From assembly GCA_964560205.1 (NCBI GenBank), contig CAZLKT010000002.1, positions 32,889-96,888 on the forward strand: a stretch of DNA of 64,000 bases. Reading direction: 5' to 3'. Shown one piece after another: positions 17,877-25,720 of the stretch (positions are counted from its first letter, which is position 1; the number at the start of each line of letters is the position of its first letter). Position numbers and translations under genes: made by a program. The DNA comes from CAZLKT01 sp964560205. GTDB taxonomy: Bacteria; Pseudomonadota; Alphaproteobacteria; Holosporales; Holosporaceae. The notes under the pieces are model-generated. The model did not search any database. It had not been told where the DNA came from and saw only the letters and a list, made by a program, of their open reading frames with translations.

Positions 17877-17995
17877 TGGCCTGGTGGTTAAAGCGAGAGA
17901 AGAACACACGATCCCATTTCGAACTCGAACGTGAAAGCTCTCAGCACCGATGGTATTGCGTCTTAAGGCGTGAGAGAGTAGGTCACTGCCAGCCT
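17877..17995 (+). rRNA. rrf: 5S ribosomal RNA, not linked to 23S
   Basis: The conserved 5S blocks are present in order: CCTGGTGGTTAAAGCGA, ATCCCATTTCGAACTCGAA, CAGCACCGATGGTATTGCG, then GAGAGTAGGTCACTGCCAG. The terminal GGCCTGG/CCAGCC ends pair to close helix I. About 119 nt; the ends may be off by a few bases. No 23S sequence lies upstream: the preceding 180 bases are AT-rich spacer after an outer-membrane protein gene. The gene has its own promoter at 17817-17845. An assembly gap lies 500 bases downstream. Confidence 0.9.
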
Positions 17996-18119
17996 TTGAA
18001 AGATTTTCCTCTCAGACGGACTGGTATAAAAAACTTTCCGATTTTATTGAAGAATATAATGCTATCTTTCTTATCTGTGCATGCATAATGGGAGGAAGGC
18101 TTTTTATTCTTGCCATGAA

Positions 18120-18950
18120 TGAAGATTTTTAGCATGATGATGGGTCTCTCACGTATAACAGAGACAGGGAAAAATCCTCATTTTAGTGACAAGGATAGCA
18201 TACATTCCCCCTGCTCCATGACTCCTAATGAGAAAAAAAATATCTTCTTTTGGGATTTGTGATTTCTTCCATGGGAAAAAAATATTTTGGCTATGGAGGG
18301 AGCTTTTTGACTGTATCCCCTACGATGGCCCCTTTGCACATGAAAGAAAAACACAGAGAAAAATTCTCACTTTATTTACAAGGATAGTGTACATTTTCCC
18401 TGCTCCATGATTTCTAATGAGAAAAAAAAATATCTTCTTTGGGACTTTTGATTTCTTCCATGGGAAAAAAATATTTTGGCTATGGAGGGAGATTTTTGAC
18501 TGTNNNNNNNNNNNNNNNNNNNNNNNNNNNNNNNNNNNNNNNNNNNNNNNNNNNNNNNNNNNNNNNNNNNNNNNNNNNNNNNNNNNNNNNNNNNNNNNNN
18601 NNNTGATTTCTTCCATGGGAAAAAAATATTTTGGCTATGGAGGGAGATTTTTGACTGTCCCCCCTACGATGGCCCCTTTGCATACGCAAGAGACGCACAA
18701 GGGAAAAGTTCTGACTTTATTTACAAGGATAGCATACATTCCCCCTGCTCCATGACTCCTAATGAGAAAAAAAATATCTTCTTTTGGGATTTGTGATTTC
18801 TTCCATGGGAAAAAAATATTTTGGCTATGGAGGGAGCTTTTTAACTGTACCCCCTACGACAACTCCTTTGCACATGAAAGAAAGACACAGAGAAAAATTC
18901 TGACTTTATTTACAAAAATGGTATACATTTTCCTTTCTGCATTGCTATAG
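18120..18950 (+). repeat. Tandem array of ~189-bp units resembling the patatin gene 5' end
   Basis: Units start at about 18228, 18417, ~18573 (inside the gap) and 18762, a period of 189 bases, with a partial unit before 18228. Each holds TTCTTCCATGGGAAAAAAAT followed by GGCTATGGAGGGA and TTTTTGACTGT. This aligns with the start of the patatin-like gene at 18984 (CATGGAAAAAAAAGATA, GATGGTGGAGGGATTTTTGG). Short 60-codon frames inside the units are probably not genes. Confidence 0.8.
18504..18603. other. Assembly gap (100 N) inside the tandem array
   Basis: Exactly 100 N, the usual placeholder for a gap of unknown length. The flanks are copies of the same repeat, so the true copy number is not known. 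Confidence 0.98.
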
Positions 18951-18983
18951 TGAGAAGAAGGGGTCCGTTCTTCGGATTTTTTC

Positions 18984-20069
18984 ATGGAAAAAAAAGATAT
19001 TTTTATCCTTGCCATCGATGGTGGAGGGATTTTTGGTGTTGTTCCCCTGGTGATTCTCCGACATATCGAGGAGAAAACTGGATACCCCATTTCCCGTCTC
19101 TTTCATTTTCTTGCTGGAACATCTACGGGAGGACTTATTTCTCTGGGGCTCACCTGCCCATCCCATAAAAACGAGCCATTGTATTCTGCACGCCAGCTTC
19201 TTCAGCTGTATGCGCATTATGCCCCAGCCATTTTTTCGCAAACTCCCCTTGCAAGACTCTGCCAGTTATCCTCCATCAGTCGTATGATACACCAAGCACT
19301 CTACTCACAGTATTCTTCGCGTCCCATGAAAGCATCTTTTCGAGCGATCTTTGGAAGAACCCCTCTGTCTCAGGCTTTAACACCAACTTTGGTCCCGGCT
19401 TATGCCATTGGAGGAGCCGCCATTACGAAATCTCGATTAAAGCTCTTTCGATCCCATGAGGGGCAATGGGGGAAAAATTTTACCCCCATAAAACACAGAG
19501 ACTATCTTATGACAGATGTTGCTATGGCGACCTCCGCAGTACCCACATATTTTATACCTCATTGGACATCTCGCATAGGATACCCCCCAGCTTCCTTACC
19601 AGAGTATTGCTTGATTGATGGGGGTGTGGCCGTCAATGATCCAAGCCTTATCGCCTATGTGGAGGCAAGTCGCATGTTTCCTGGATGCACCATACATATT
19701 CTTTCCCTCAGCGGGGGCCAAGAGAGCGGCCCATATTCCGTGGCTCATCATAAAGGCACTTCCACAGGGTATTTAGCATGGAGCAAAGATATTGCAAAAC
19801 TTATTATAGGCCCCTCCGTGGCAACGCAGCAAAAAATCTTAGAGCGCCTCATCCAACAAGATAACAAAGTGCCTTCCTTTCTTCGCATTCAACTGGAAAA
19901 CTCCTCCATGATTCATTGGAATGACCACAACCCGGCCCATGTAAAAGCCTTAGAAAAATCAGGGGAAAACCTTTTGGAAAAAGAGATTGGGCAAAAATTA
20001 TCCCACTTTCTAGATCAGCTATTACACAGCAGAGGACTCTATCCACCCACCCCCAAAGAGCCATCATAA
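18984..20069 (+). CDS. Patatin-like phospholipase
   Basis: Predicted lipid acyl hydrolase with a Ser-Asp dyad. The oxyanion hole GGGIFG lies at residues 14-19, the nucleophile motif GTSTGG near 45-50 and the Asp motif IDGGVAVND near 212-220. No signal peptide is visible, so if exported it would use a leaderless route; patatin-like enzymes of intracellular bacteria (ExoU, Rickettsia Pat types) are known to act on host membranes. The last residues (PPTPKEPS) are encoded by sequence that belongs to a decayed copy of the mnmA 3' end on the other strand, so the natural C-terminus may have been replaced. The tandem array of fragments of its own 5' end lies just upstream. Confidence 0.87.
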   Translation: MEKKDIFILAIDGGGIFGVVPLVILRHIEEKTGYPISRLFHFLAGTSTGGLISLGLTCPSHKNEPLYSARQLLQLYAHYAPAIFSQTPLARLCQLSSISRMIHQALYSQYSSRPMKASFRAIFGRTPLSQALTPTLVPAYAIGGAAITKSRLKLFRSHEGQWGKNFTPIKHRDYLMTDVAMATSAVPTYFIPHWTSRIGYPPASLPEYCLIDGGVAVNDPSLIAYVEASRMFPGCTIHILSLSGGQESGPYSVAHHKGTSTGYLAWSKDIAKLIIGPSVATQQKILERLIQQDNKVPSFLRIQLENSSMIHWNDHNPAHVKALEKSGENLLEKEIGQKLSHFLDQLLHSRGLYPPTPKEPS

Positions 20070-20170
20070 AGACGCACGCGTGCCCAGGGGAAAGAGTATG
20101 TCGCTTCCATTGTGAGCACCGCAAGAGTTTTATCTTTCCAGAGCTCATACGCACACAAATAAAACGCGCA
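20045..20170 (-). pseudogene. Decayed copy of the mnmA 3' end (remnant 1)
   Basis: On the minus strand the sequence encodes SPGHACVF followed by a CTTTGGGGGTGGGTGGA-like stretch. It lines up with the end of intact mnmA (SSGQACVFYDG, RLLGGGW). The reading frame is broken and shortened. It overlaps the last codons of the patatin gene and is near-identical to remnant 2 at 21 kb. Confidence 0.6.
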
Positions 20171-20300
20171 GCACCCGTACCAAAAATCTCCTACAATACA
20201 TCATATTAATATTTGATATAGATTTATTTTTTCATTTTTTTCCTATTGACACAAAAAATATTTTTGTTATTAATGTATCTTAATGGATTAGAAAAAATAT
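20050..20300. repeat. ~250-bp direct repeat, copy 1 (promoter plus mnmA remnant)
   Basis: This block runs from CCAAAGAGCC through the mnmA remnant to the TTGACA promoter and TATCTTAATG. It recurs at 21047-21290 with only scattered differences. Each copy sits directly upstream of one of the two NLS-tail proteins. Confidence 0.85.
20246..20273 (+). promoter_or_regulatory. Promoter of the first NLS-tail gene
   Basis: TTGACA (20246-20251), a 16-base A/T spacer and TATTAA (20268-20273), 40 bases before the ATG at 20313. The same arrangement occurs at 21239-21266. Confidence 0.6.
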
Positions 20301-20312
20301 AAGGAGAGTATC

Positions 20313-20966
20313 ATGATCAGGAGTCTTTTTTTTATGCTGTTAACTGTTTTCATCATGCCAAACGCAGACAGCTATGCAGCAAAGAAAAAAAATTATATCA
20401 CATATGATTTTAGCAGCAGCCCTGAGCCCCAAGATCTCCGGCCTGAAACCCCGAGCTATGTTGATTACCCTTCTTCTGACTCATCTGATTGTTCCCACGA
20501 TCCAGATCACCTTCAATCCGAAAATGGCTCTCATTCTGAATCCGAGAGTTCTGAGCAAGATATAGCAGCAGCACCTAAATCCACCTCCAAGAATGGCCCT
20601 GACTCTGAATCCGAGAGCCTTGACTCAGATATAGAAGCAACACTTAAGAAGGAGGGGGAGGAAGGATCACTTTCACTCACAATATCAACGGAAGCCTCAT
20701 GCAGAAAAACATCATGCGATACGACACCTCACGTATCATCAAAAAAACCATCCTCAGAAACTAACCTCTCTGATCTTCATCTTAACACACCACGAAAAGC
20801 TGATTCTGAAATATTAAAATTTAATCAGGAAATACCAAATAATCTTTTAGGAAAAAGAAACAAGAAGGAAGAAGCTTCAGAAGAAGAACAAGAGTGTCAA
20901 GAAGAGAGGAGCAATCAAGACACAGAGATGGGAGGAAAATCAAAAAAGAGACAAAGAAGAGAATAA
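20313..20966 (+). CDS. Secreted acidic low-complexity protein with basic NLS-like tail, copy 1
   Basis: Not a family I recognise. A signal peptide (MIRSLFFMLLTVFIMPNADS) is followed by a Ser/Glu/Asp-rich, probably disordered body (SESESSEQD; SESESLDSD) with no predicted fold. The C-terminus has GKRNKKEEASEEEQE and ends in GGKSKKRQRRE, a cluster like a monopartite nuclear localisation signal. The last ~45 residues are almost identical to those of the next gene, while the middles differ. AAGGAG precedes the ATG and a TTGACA promoter lies upstream. Export to a host nucleus is a hypothesis; the basic tail could instead bind nucleic acid or membranes. Confidence 0.7.
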   Translation: MIRSLFFMLLTVFIMPNADSYAAKKKNYITYDFSSSPEPQDLRPETPSYVDYPSSDSSDCSHDPDHLQSENGSHSESESSEQDIAAAPKSTSKNGPDSESESLDSDIEATLKKEGEEGSLSLTISTEASCRKTSCDTTPHVSSKKPSSETNLSDLHLNTPRKADSEILKFNQEIPNNLLGKRNKKEEASEEEQECQEERSNQDTEMGGKSKKRQRRE

Positions 20967-21036
20967 AAAAAATATATGATGAAGATATAAAAAATCGTAC
21001 CCATCATGCCCCCCTCCCCACGGGATAAGGGGGCCA

Positions 21037-21170
21037 TCACCCACCTCCAAAGAGCCCTTATAAAGATGCACGCGTGCCCAGGGGAAAGAGTATGTCGCTT
21101 CCATTGTGAGCACCGCAAGAGTTTTATCTTTCCAGAGCTCATACGCAGACAAATAAAACGCACAGCACCC
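21037..21170 (-). pseudogene. Decayed copy of the mnmA 3' end (remnant 2)
   Basis: The minus strand encodes RHTLSPGHACIF, which aligns with YGISSGQACVF of intact mnmA, and the DNA GGCTCTTTGGAGGTGGGTG aligns with its RLLGGGW codons. The flank GCCATCACCCACCTCC is also found just past the intact mnmA stop, as expected if the end of that gene was duplicated. Confidence 0.6.
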
Positions 21171-21290
21171 GTAACGAAAATCTCTTGCAATACACCATAT
21201 TCATGTTTGATATAGATCTCTTTTTTCATTTTTTCATATTGACACAAAAAATATTTTTGTTATTAATGTATCTTAATGAGTTAAAATGGT
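21047..21290. repeat. ~250-bp direct repeat, copy 2
   Basis: Second copy of the block at 20050-20300, ending at the TTGACA promoter and TATCTTAATG just before the second NLS-tail gene. Confidence 0.85.
21239..21266 (+). promoter_or_regulatory. Promoter of the second NLS-tail gene
   Basis: TTGACA (21239-21244), 16-base spacer, TATTAA (21261-21266), the duplicate of the promoter at 20246. Confidence 0.6.
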
Positions 21291-21299
21291 TACAGTGGA

Positions 21300-22460
21300 A
21301 TGGTTATGATAAAAAATCTTTTTTTTATGGTGTTGGCTACGCTGATCATACCAAATACGGATATCTACGCAGTGAAGGGAAGACAACAGGATAACTCTCC
21401 AAACGAGAGGTCTGAACCAAATGAATCTTCATCTAAAACGATAAAACAAGAAAATATATATCAAGATGAAGATGACAAAATAGAAAACAAGGAAAAAATT
21501 AATGATTTTACTTTTTCTCAAAAATATGATGACTCTCAAGGAGGTAACTCTAAATCAACGAGATCTGTTGAACAGAAAGTAAGCAACCGATCTCTTTCTC
21601 AATCTTCACCTAATGAGAGACAACGAATGTCAAAAGATGAACAAGATTTTCAGGAGAAAGAAATAGATAAAAATGAATACAAAAATAAAAAGAACCAGAA
21701 AAAAAACAATGATTATAATCGTTCTGAAAAAGACGACGATCATTATCAAAGAAGTACATCTGACTTCAAGAGACCTTATAGCCATAAAGAAAAAAACCGG
21801 TCCCCTTCTGAAAAAAATTCTGATGCTTTGCAAGAAAACTCTCGTTTTTGTGAGGAAAATGATAGGCTTCATCAAAAAATCTCTCGTCTTTGTGAGGAAA
21901 ATGATAGGCTTCATCAAAAAATCTCTCGTCTTTGTGAGGAAAATGATAAGCTTCATCAAAAAATCTCTCGTCTTTATAATTCAAACGATAAGCTTTATAA
22001 TTCAAACGGTGAGCTTTATAAAAAAAACTCTCGCCTTTATAATTTAAACCGTAAGCTTTATGAAGAAAAATCTCGTCTTTTATATGAAAATAATGATCTT
22101 CTTCAAAAAATCTCTTATGTTTATAGATCTTCAAGCTCCGAATCATCTTCAAGCTATTCATCTTCAAGCTCTAGATCACCTGCAAGCTCTAGATCATCTT
22201 CAAGCTATTCACCTGCAAGCTCTAGATCATCTTCAAGCTATTCATCTTCAAGCTCTAGATCACCTGCAAGCTATTCACCTTCAAACTCTTTCTTGTCTCC
22301 TCATAACTCTCCTCAAATAACAAAAGAAGAATCACCTGTTCTAGGAAAAAGAAATAAGAGAGAACAAACTTCAGAAGAAGAACAAGAATTTCAAGAAGAG
22401 GGGAGCAATCAAGACACAGAGATGGGAGGAAAGTCAAAAAAGAGACAAAGAAGAGAATAA
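21300..22460 (+). CDS. Secreted coiled-coil and SR-repeat protein with NLS-like tail, copy 2
   Basis: Paralogue of the gene at 20313, with a related signal peptide (MIKNLFFMVLATLIIPNTD) and a near-identical C-terminus ending in GGKSKKRQRRE. The middle is different: a Lys/Asp/Glu-rich stretch, then a coiled coil built of 14-residue repeats (SRLCEENDRLHQKI; ~residues 181-222 and degenerate copies after), then ~60 residues of Ser-rich SRSSSSYS repeats resembling eukaryotic SR domains. ATGs at 21300 and 21306 are both possible. mnmA follows convergently. A secreted host-directed role is inferred from the layout only. Confidence 0.72.
   Translation: MVMIKNLFFMVLATLIIPNTDIYAVKGRQQDNSPNERSEPNESSSKTIKQENIYQDEDDKIENKEKINDFTFSQKYDDSQGGNSKSTRSVEQKVSNRSLSQSSPNERQRMSKDEQDFQEKEIDKNEYKNKKNQKKNNDYNRSEKDDDHYQRSTSDFKRPYSHKEKNRSPSEKNSDALQENSRFCEENDRLHQKISRLCEENDRLHQKISRLCEENDKLHQKISRLYNSNDKLYNSNGELYKKNSRLYNLNRKLYEEKSRLLYENNDLLQKISYVYRSSSSESSSSYSSSSSRSPASSRSSSSYSPASSRSSSSYSSSSSRSPASYSPSNSFLSPHNSPQITKEESPVLGKRNKREQTSEEEQEFQEEGSNQDTEMGGKSKKRQRRE
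21840..21965 (+). repeat. Three 42-bp in-frame repeats
   Basis: Copies begin at 21840, 21882 and 21924 (TCTCGTyTTTGTGAGGAAAA type) and encode SRLCEENDRLHQKI. More diverged copies follow to about 22110. Unequal exchange would lengthen or shorten the coiled coil by 14 residues without frameshift. Confidence 0.85.
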
Positions 22461-22619
22461 AAAAATATATGATGAAGATATAAAAAATCGTACCCTTTGA
22501 AGAAGGCTATGAAGAAAGATCGGAGTATAGTGGTGATTGTTTTTTATGAGGTGGAGGGAGACTTCTGAAAAGGCTGTGCCACAAGACCGGGGCGCCATCA
22601 CCCACCTCCCTTTCGACGG

Positions 22620-23768
22620 CTACGCAGAAGAAGACTTTATCCAGCCACCTCCAAGGAGCCGTGTTCCATCATAAAAGACACACGCTTGTCCGGAAGATAT
22701 GCCGTACTCTGCTTGGGAAAGCTTCACCACCCCCCCTTTTGTGCCATGAAAGAGAAGAAGCGATGCTGGGATAGGTTGTCCAGAGGAGCGGATTTTCACA
22801 TGAATTTTGTGGCTCCTCTCTGGTGCAGAGATGGACTGCATATCCTCCGCAAGCCAATTAATATGCTCTAAAAAAATATGGCGATGGGCAAGGGAGGCGC
22901 GCGGCCCCACCACAAGGCAATTTTTCTCCGCATGAATAGCCAACACATATAGAGGATCCTTCTCTCCACCCAAGCCGAGACCCTGCCTCTGGCCAACAGT
23001 ATAATGAAAAAGCCCTCTATGCCGACCCAAAAGCCGCCCATCCTCATGGAAAATATCCCCGGGGGTTTCCACTTTCCCGTTCTTGCGAAAAATATCCACA
23101 TAGGATCTTTTGGAGATAAAACACAGATCTTGGCTTGCAGACTTTTTGTGCACCTCCAAACCCAAACTCTTTGCATACTCTCGAGTTTCTGTTTTGGAAA
23201 AATGCCCCAAGGGAAAATGCATCACTTGGATTTGTTGTTGGGTCAGGTTAAACAGAAAAAAACTCTGATCCCGCACCGGATCTTTCCCCATATGAATGCA
23301 CACCACATTATGAGCCTTCTGACGCTGGACATAATGCCCTGTGGCAATGGCTTCCGCCTGCATCACCCCCATGAGATCATGCAAAAGCGCTGTTTTCACA
23401 TCCCTATTACACACCGCACACGGAAGAGGCGTTTTCCCCTCCTCATAGGCCACCATGAAGGGATCAATAATGGTTTTCTGAAAAACATCTTGGGCATCTA
23501 AAACAAAATGAGGAATTTTCAAAGCATGAGCCACATTCTTTGCTTCTTCAATAAAAGAATCAGGATGACATTCCCTCTTCCCGGCCTCCACCTCCTCCAA
23601 GGACTCTCTATACGCATAAAGCCGCAAAGTCACACCAACCACGTCCATGCCTTTTTCCACCAAAAGCGCCGCTGCCACAGAGCTGTCCACACCACCAGAC
23701 ATCCCCACAATCACCCGAGGCCGCGATGCTGATGCTGGTGGAAGAGCAAAATCATGTACCAAAGACAA
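22620..23768 (-). CDS. mnmA: tRNA 2-thiouridylase MnmA
   Basis: Adds sulfur to U34 of tRNA-Lys, Glu and Gln. The ATP-binding PP-loop motif SGGVDSS is at residues 24-30. The catalytic cysteine lies in PCAVCNRDVK (C120) and its partner in ASQDLCFISKRS. ATGHYVQ and GQRQGLGLGG are family blocks, and the end ISSGQACVFYDG...LLGGGW is the conserved beta domain. The start is probably the TTG at 23768, because the next ATG is inside the PP-loop. 382 residues, normal. Two decayed copies of its 3' end lie at 20.05-20.17 and 21.04-21.17 kb, each beside an NLS-tail gene. Confidence 0.95.
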   Translation of the reverse strand: MSLVHDFALPPASASRPRVIVGMSGGVDSSVAAALLVEKGMDVVGVTLRLYAYRESLEEVEAGKRECHPDSFIEEAKNVAHALKIPHFVLDAQDVFQKTIIDPFMVAYEEGKTPLPCAVCNRDVKTALLHDLMGVMQAEAIATGHYVQRQKAHNVVCIHMGKDPVRDQSFFLFNLTQQQIQVMHFPLGHFSKTETREYAKSLGLEVHKKSASQDLCFISKRSYVDIFRKNGKVETPGDIFHEDGRLLGRHRGLFHYTVGQRQGLGLGGEKDPLYVLAIHAEKNCLVVGPRASLAHRHIFLEHINWLAEDMQSISAPERSHKIHVKIRSSGQPIPASLLLFHGTKGGVVKLSQAEYGISSGQACVFYDGTRLLGGGWIKSSSA

Positions 23769-24154
23769 TCCCCTGTCTTATAAAATCAAATCCACCCCAT
23801 GATACACCATTTTCTTTTTTCCCCCAAGCAAGCCCCCTCTTTTTTCTTTTTTTGATATTTTCTCGCAACAGCACGCCCATGGACCATCACAAAAGTCAGC
23901 AGAAACGAGCAGCAGCACGAAGCAGATGCCACTCCAGCCCTTGAAAGACGATCATCTGACTATGAGCTCCACAAATTTCATCATAATAAGATAACATCTC
24001 AGCACACAATATCTTAAAATACAATGTTTTTTCTGTACTTAACTCTTAAAATAGAGATTTTTTACATACAATCGTATCAACTTTATTTTTTTTATTGACA
24101 GTGAAACAGCAATTAACCATACTCAAATGAAAGTGGCGTTAACAAAGGTAATAA
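23769..24154. other. Intergenic region with a divergent promoter
   Basis: No convincing gene. It is AT-rich and separates divergent mnmA and the gene at 24155. TTGACA at 24095-24100 with CATACT 17 bases later (24118-24123) is a likely promoter for the latter. Confidence 0.5.
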
Positions 24155-25111
24155 ATGAAAAAAGCACATTTTTTAAAAGCAGGATTGTTTCTGTGTGGCA
24201 TGGCAACGTCGTGTTCCACTACTCATGGGTACAGTTTCTCTCTCCAAGGATTGGGAAACATGTTGCATGACATGGCGTCAACAGTAAATTCTCTCAAGAG
24301 AGAAGACTATTGGTCTCAGGTAAAAAACCTCATAATAAACACAGGACCCCATCCATACTTCTTTCCGGTTATGGGCACAATAGTTCTTGGATTCGCAGCA
24401 TACCATCTCCTGAAAGAATCACCTGACATCGACGCCCATAAAACTTATATGAAATTGTGTACTTACTATAGTAGGAGAGACTTTTACTATTCCTGTGTAA
24501 TTCCATGCATGGATCTTTATAAAGAAATATACAAAAAAACAGAATCAACCGATATAAGGGAATTAGAAGAAATGAAAAATTCTTTTATAAAAATAATTAC
24601 GGATTATAAGATGGACGCAGTCTCTATTGCTCTTACAGAGCCAGATTGGGTAGGAAAAGCACAAACCTATCTACATGAAAAAAACATCTCACTCTACGGA
24701 AAAATCATAAGGGAATACCTCGTACCTTGTATGGAAAAAGCCGCAGAGTTGAGAAAAATGGAAGAGGACGTATATAACTACTTCAACAGAAAAATAGAAG
24801 AAGAGAAGAATTTTTTACGAGAGGAGGCTGTAATGGCTAACTATGATCTTGACAAATGTCCTCTTCAATTACTGCCCGATATGAGCGAGAGAAAGAAGAA
24901 ATACGAGCAAGATAAAAAGGAAAGAGAAGAGAAAAAAAAGAACGAAGAGTTGAGAAATGAAGACATGAAGGAAGAGAGGGACAGCTACCTTGCAACCGAC
25001 ATAAAATCAAAATGGGATCAAGAGCTACTGGACAATAGAGGTAATCCAGACAGAAAGAACGATACCTTTGCTCAGAAAGAAGAAAGAAGAAAGAAGAAAA
25101 GCCTTTTATGA
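24155..25111 (+). CDS. Secreted/membrane coiled-coil protein, family A member 1
   Basis: No known family. The N-terminus is a signal peptide with a possible lipobox-like cysteine (FLCGMATSCSTT). A membrane segment follows at ~residues 69-88 (FFPVMGTIVLGFAAYHLL). Next is a helical region with Tyr-rich spacing (YMKLCTYYSRRDFYYS) and a Lys/Glu coiled coil to the end. It aligns with the gene at 25721 from HPY before the membrane segment for ~110 residues. A (GAAAGAA)3 tract near the end (25075-25095) sets the final frame. With one unit fewer the frame would continue ~64 more residues to 25301. Confidence 0.7.
   Translation: MKKAHFLKAGLFLCGMATSCSTTHGYSFSLQGLGNMLHDMASTVNSLKREDYWSQVKNLIINTGPHPYFFPVMGTIVLGFAAYHLLKESPDIDAHKTYMKLCTYYSRRDFYYSCVIPCMDLYKEIYKKTESTDIRELEEMKNSFIKIITDYKMDAVSIALTEPDWVGKAQTYLHEKNISLYGKIIREYLVPCMEKAAELRKMEEDVYNYFNRKIEEEKNFLREEAVMANYDLDKCPLQLLPDMSERKKKYEQDKKEREEKKKNEELRNEDMKEERDSYLATDIKSKWDQELLDNRGNPDRKNDTFAQKEERRKKKSLL
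25075..25095 (+). repeat. Heptanucleotide repeat (GAAAGAA)x3 at a gene end
   Basis: Three perfect 7-bp units are followed by GAAAA. Seven is not a multiple of three, so gain or loss of a unit shifts the frame. Loss of one joins the upstream frame to an open frame running to 25301. Confidence 0.85.
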
Positions 25112-25301
25112 AAAGGAGGGAGGAGCGCATCTCTATCAAGAACAAAAGGAATATTTTCCCCCCAGAAGGAACAACAACCCCCACAGAGAAGAGGAGAAAA
25201 ATCAATATGATGAGTCTCATGTGGAGTCTCATGTGGATACTCCTACGCTACAAAGATCACAAACAAAAGAAGAAAGCATGACTCCTCCATCTTCCCTCTG
25301 A
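25104..25301 (+). other. Open frame that would extend the upstream gene after a slip
   Basis: In the alternative frame the sequence reads FYEKEGGAHLYQEQKEYFPP, then HREEEKNQYDESHVESHVD, and ends TPPSSL at a stop at 25301. The composition matches the charged tail of the gene upstream. It has no start signal of its own beyond a TTG at 25068, so it is best read as an alternative C-terminus. Confidence 0.5.
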
Positions 25302-25720
25302 GAAAGGGGAGTTTTGAAGAATAGAGGAAAATCAGCTCAGGCAGATGCCCAATGATTTTTCTGACAGCAGAAATGAAGGGGGAGGAATAATCCCCCTCCT
25401 TTCGGAAAAACAGATGAACACGTTTTTTTAGACAAAAGCAGGGTGTCCTCCTCTGAAAAGGCCACAGAGAGACTCGCAGCACCACACACCACATCCCCTT
25501 CTCATCGCTTTTGAGATCGTAATATCAGAGCAGGTAACGAAAAAGGCATTAAAACCACTTGCAAAAAACACCCCCCCTGTTTCATATGAGCATGCTTTTT
25601 TGTCATACAATGACATACGCTTTTTTCTCCTAAGAACGACTTCTGATTCTTTATTTTTTTTGACAAATAAAAAAAATTATGTAATTTTAGTTTAAAGAAA
25701 TTAAAAATACACTCATAAAG
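25302..25720. other. Intergenic region with promoter
   Basis: No credible gene. A G-rich/C-rich inverted segment (AGGGGG...CCCCCT, 25378-25400) is visible without a T-run. TTGACA at 25660-25665 with TAATTT 16 bases later is the likely promoter for the gene at 25721. Confidence 0.45.

Noticed and set aside
18228..18950. 60-codon frames (MRKKISSFGICDFF type) as repeated small genes
   Set aside because: They arise from the patatin-start repeats, no ribosome-binding site is visible, and the homologous strand in the real gene is read in another frame.
24837..25232. 131-codon minus-strand hydrophobic frame
   Set aside because: It is the antisense of a Lys/Glu-rich coding region, which always yields Leu/Phe/Ser-rich shadow frames.
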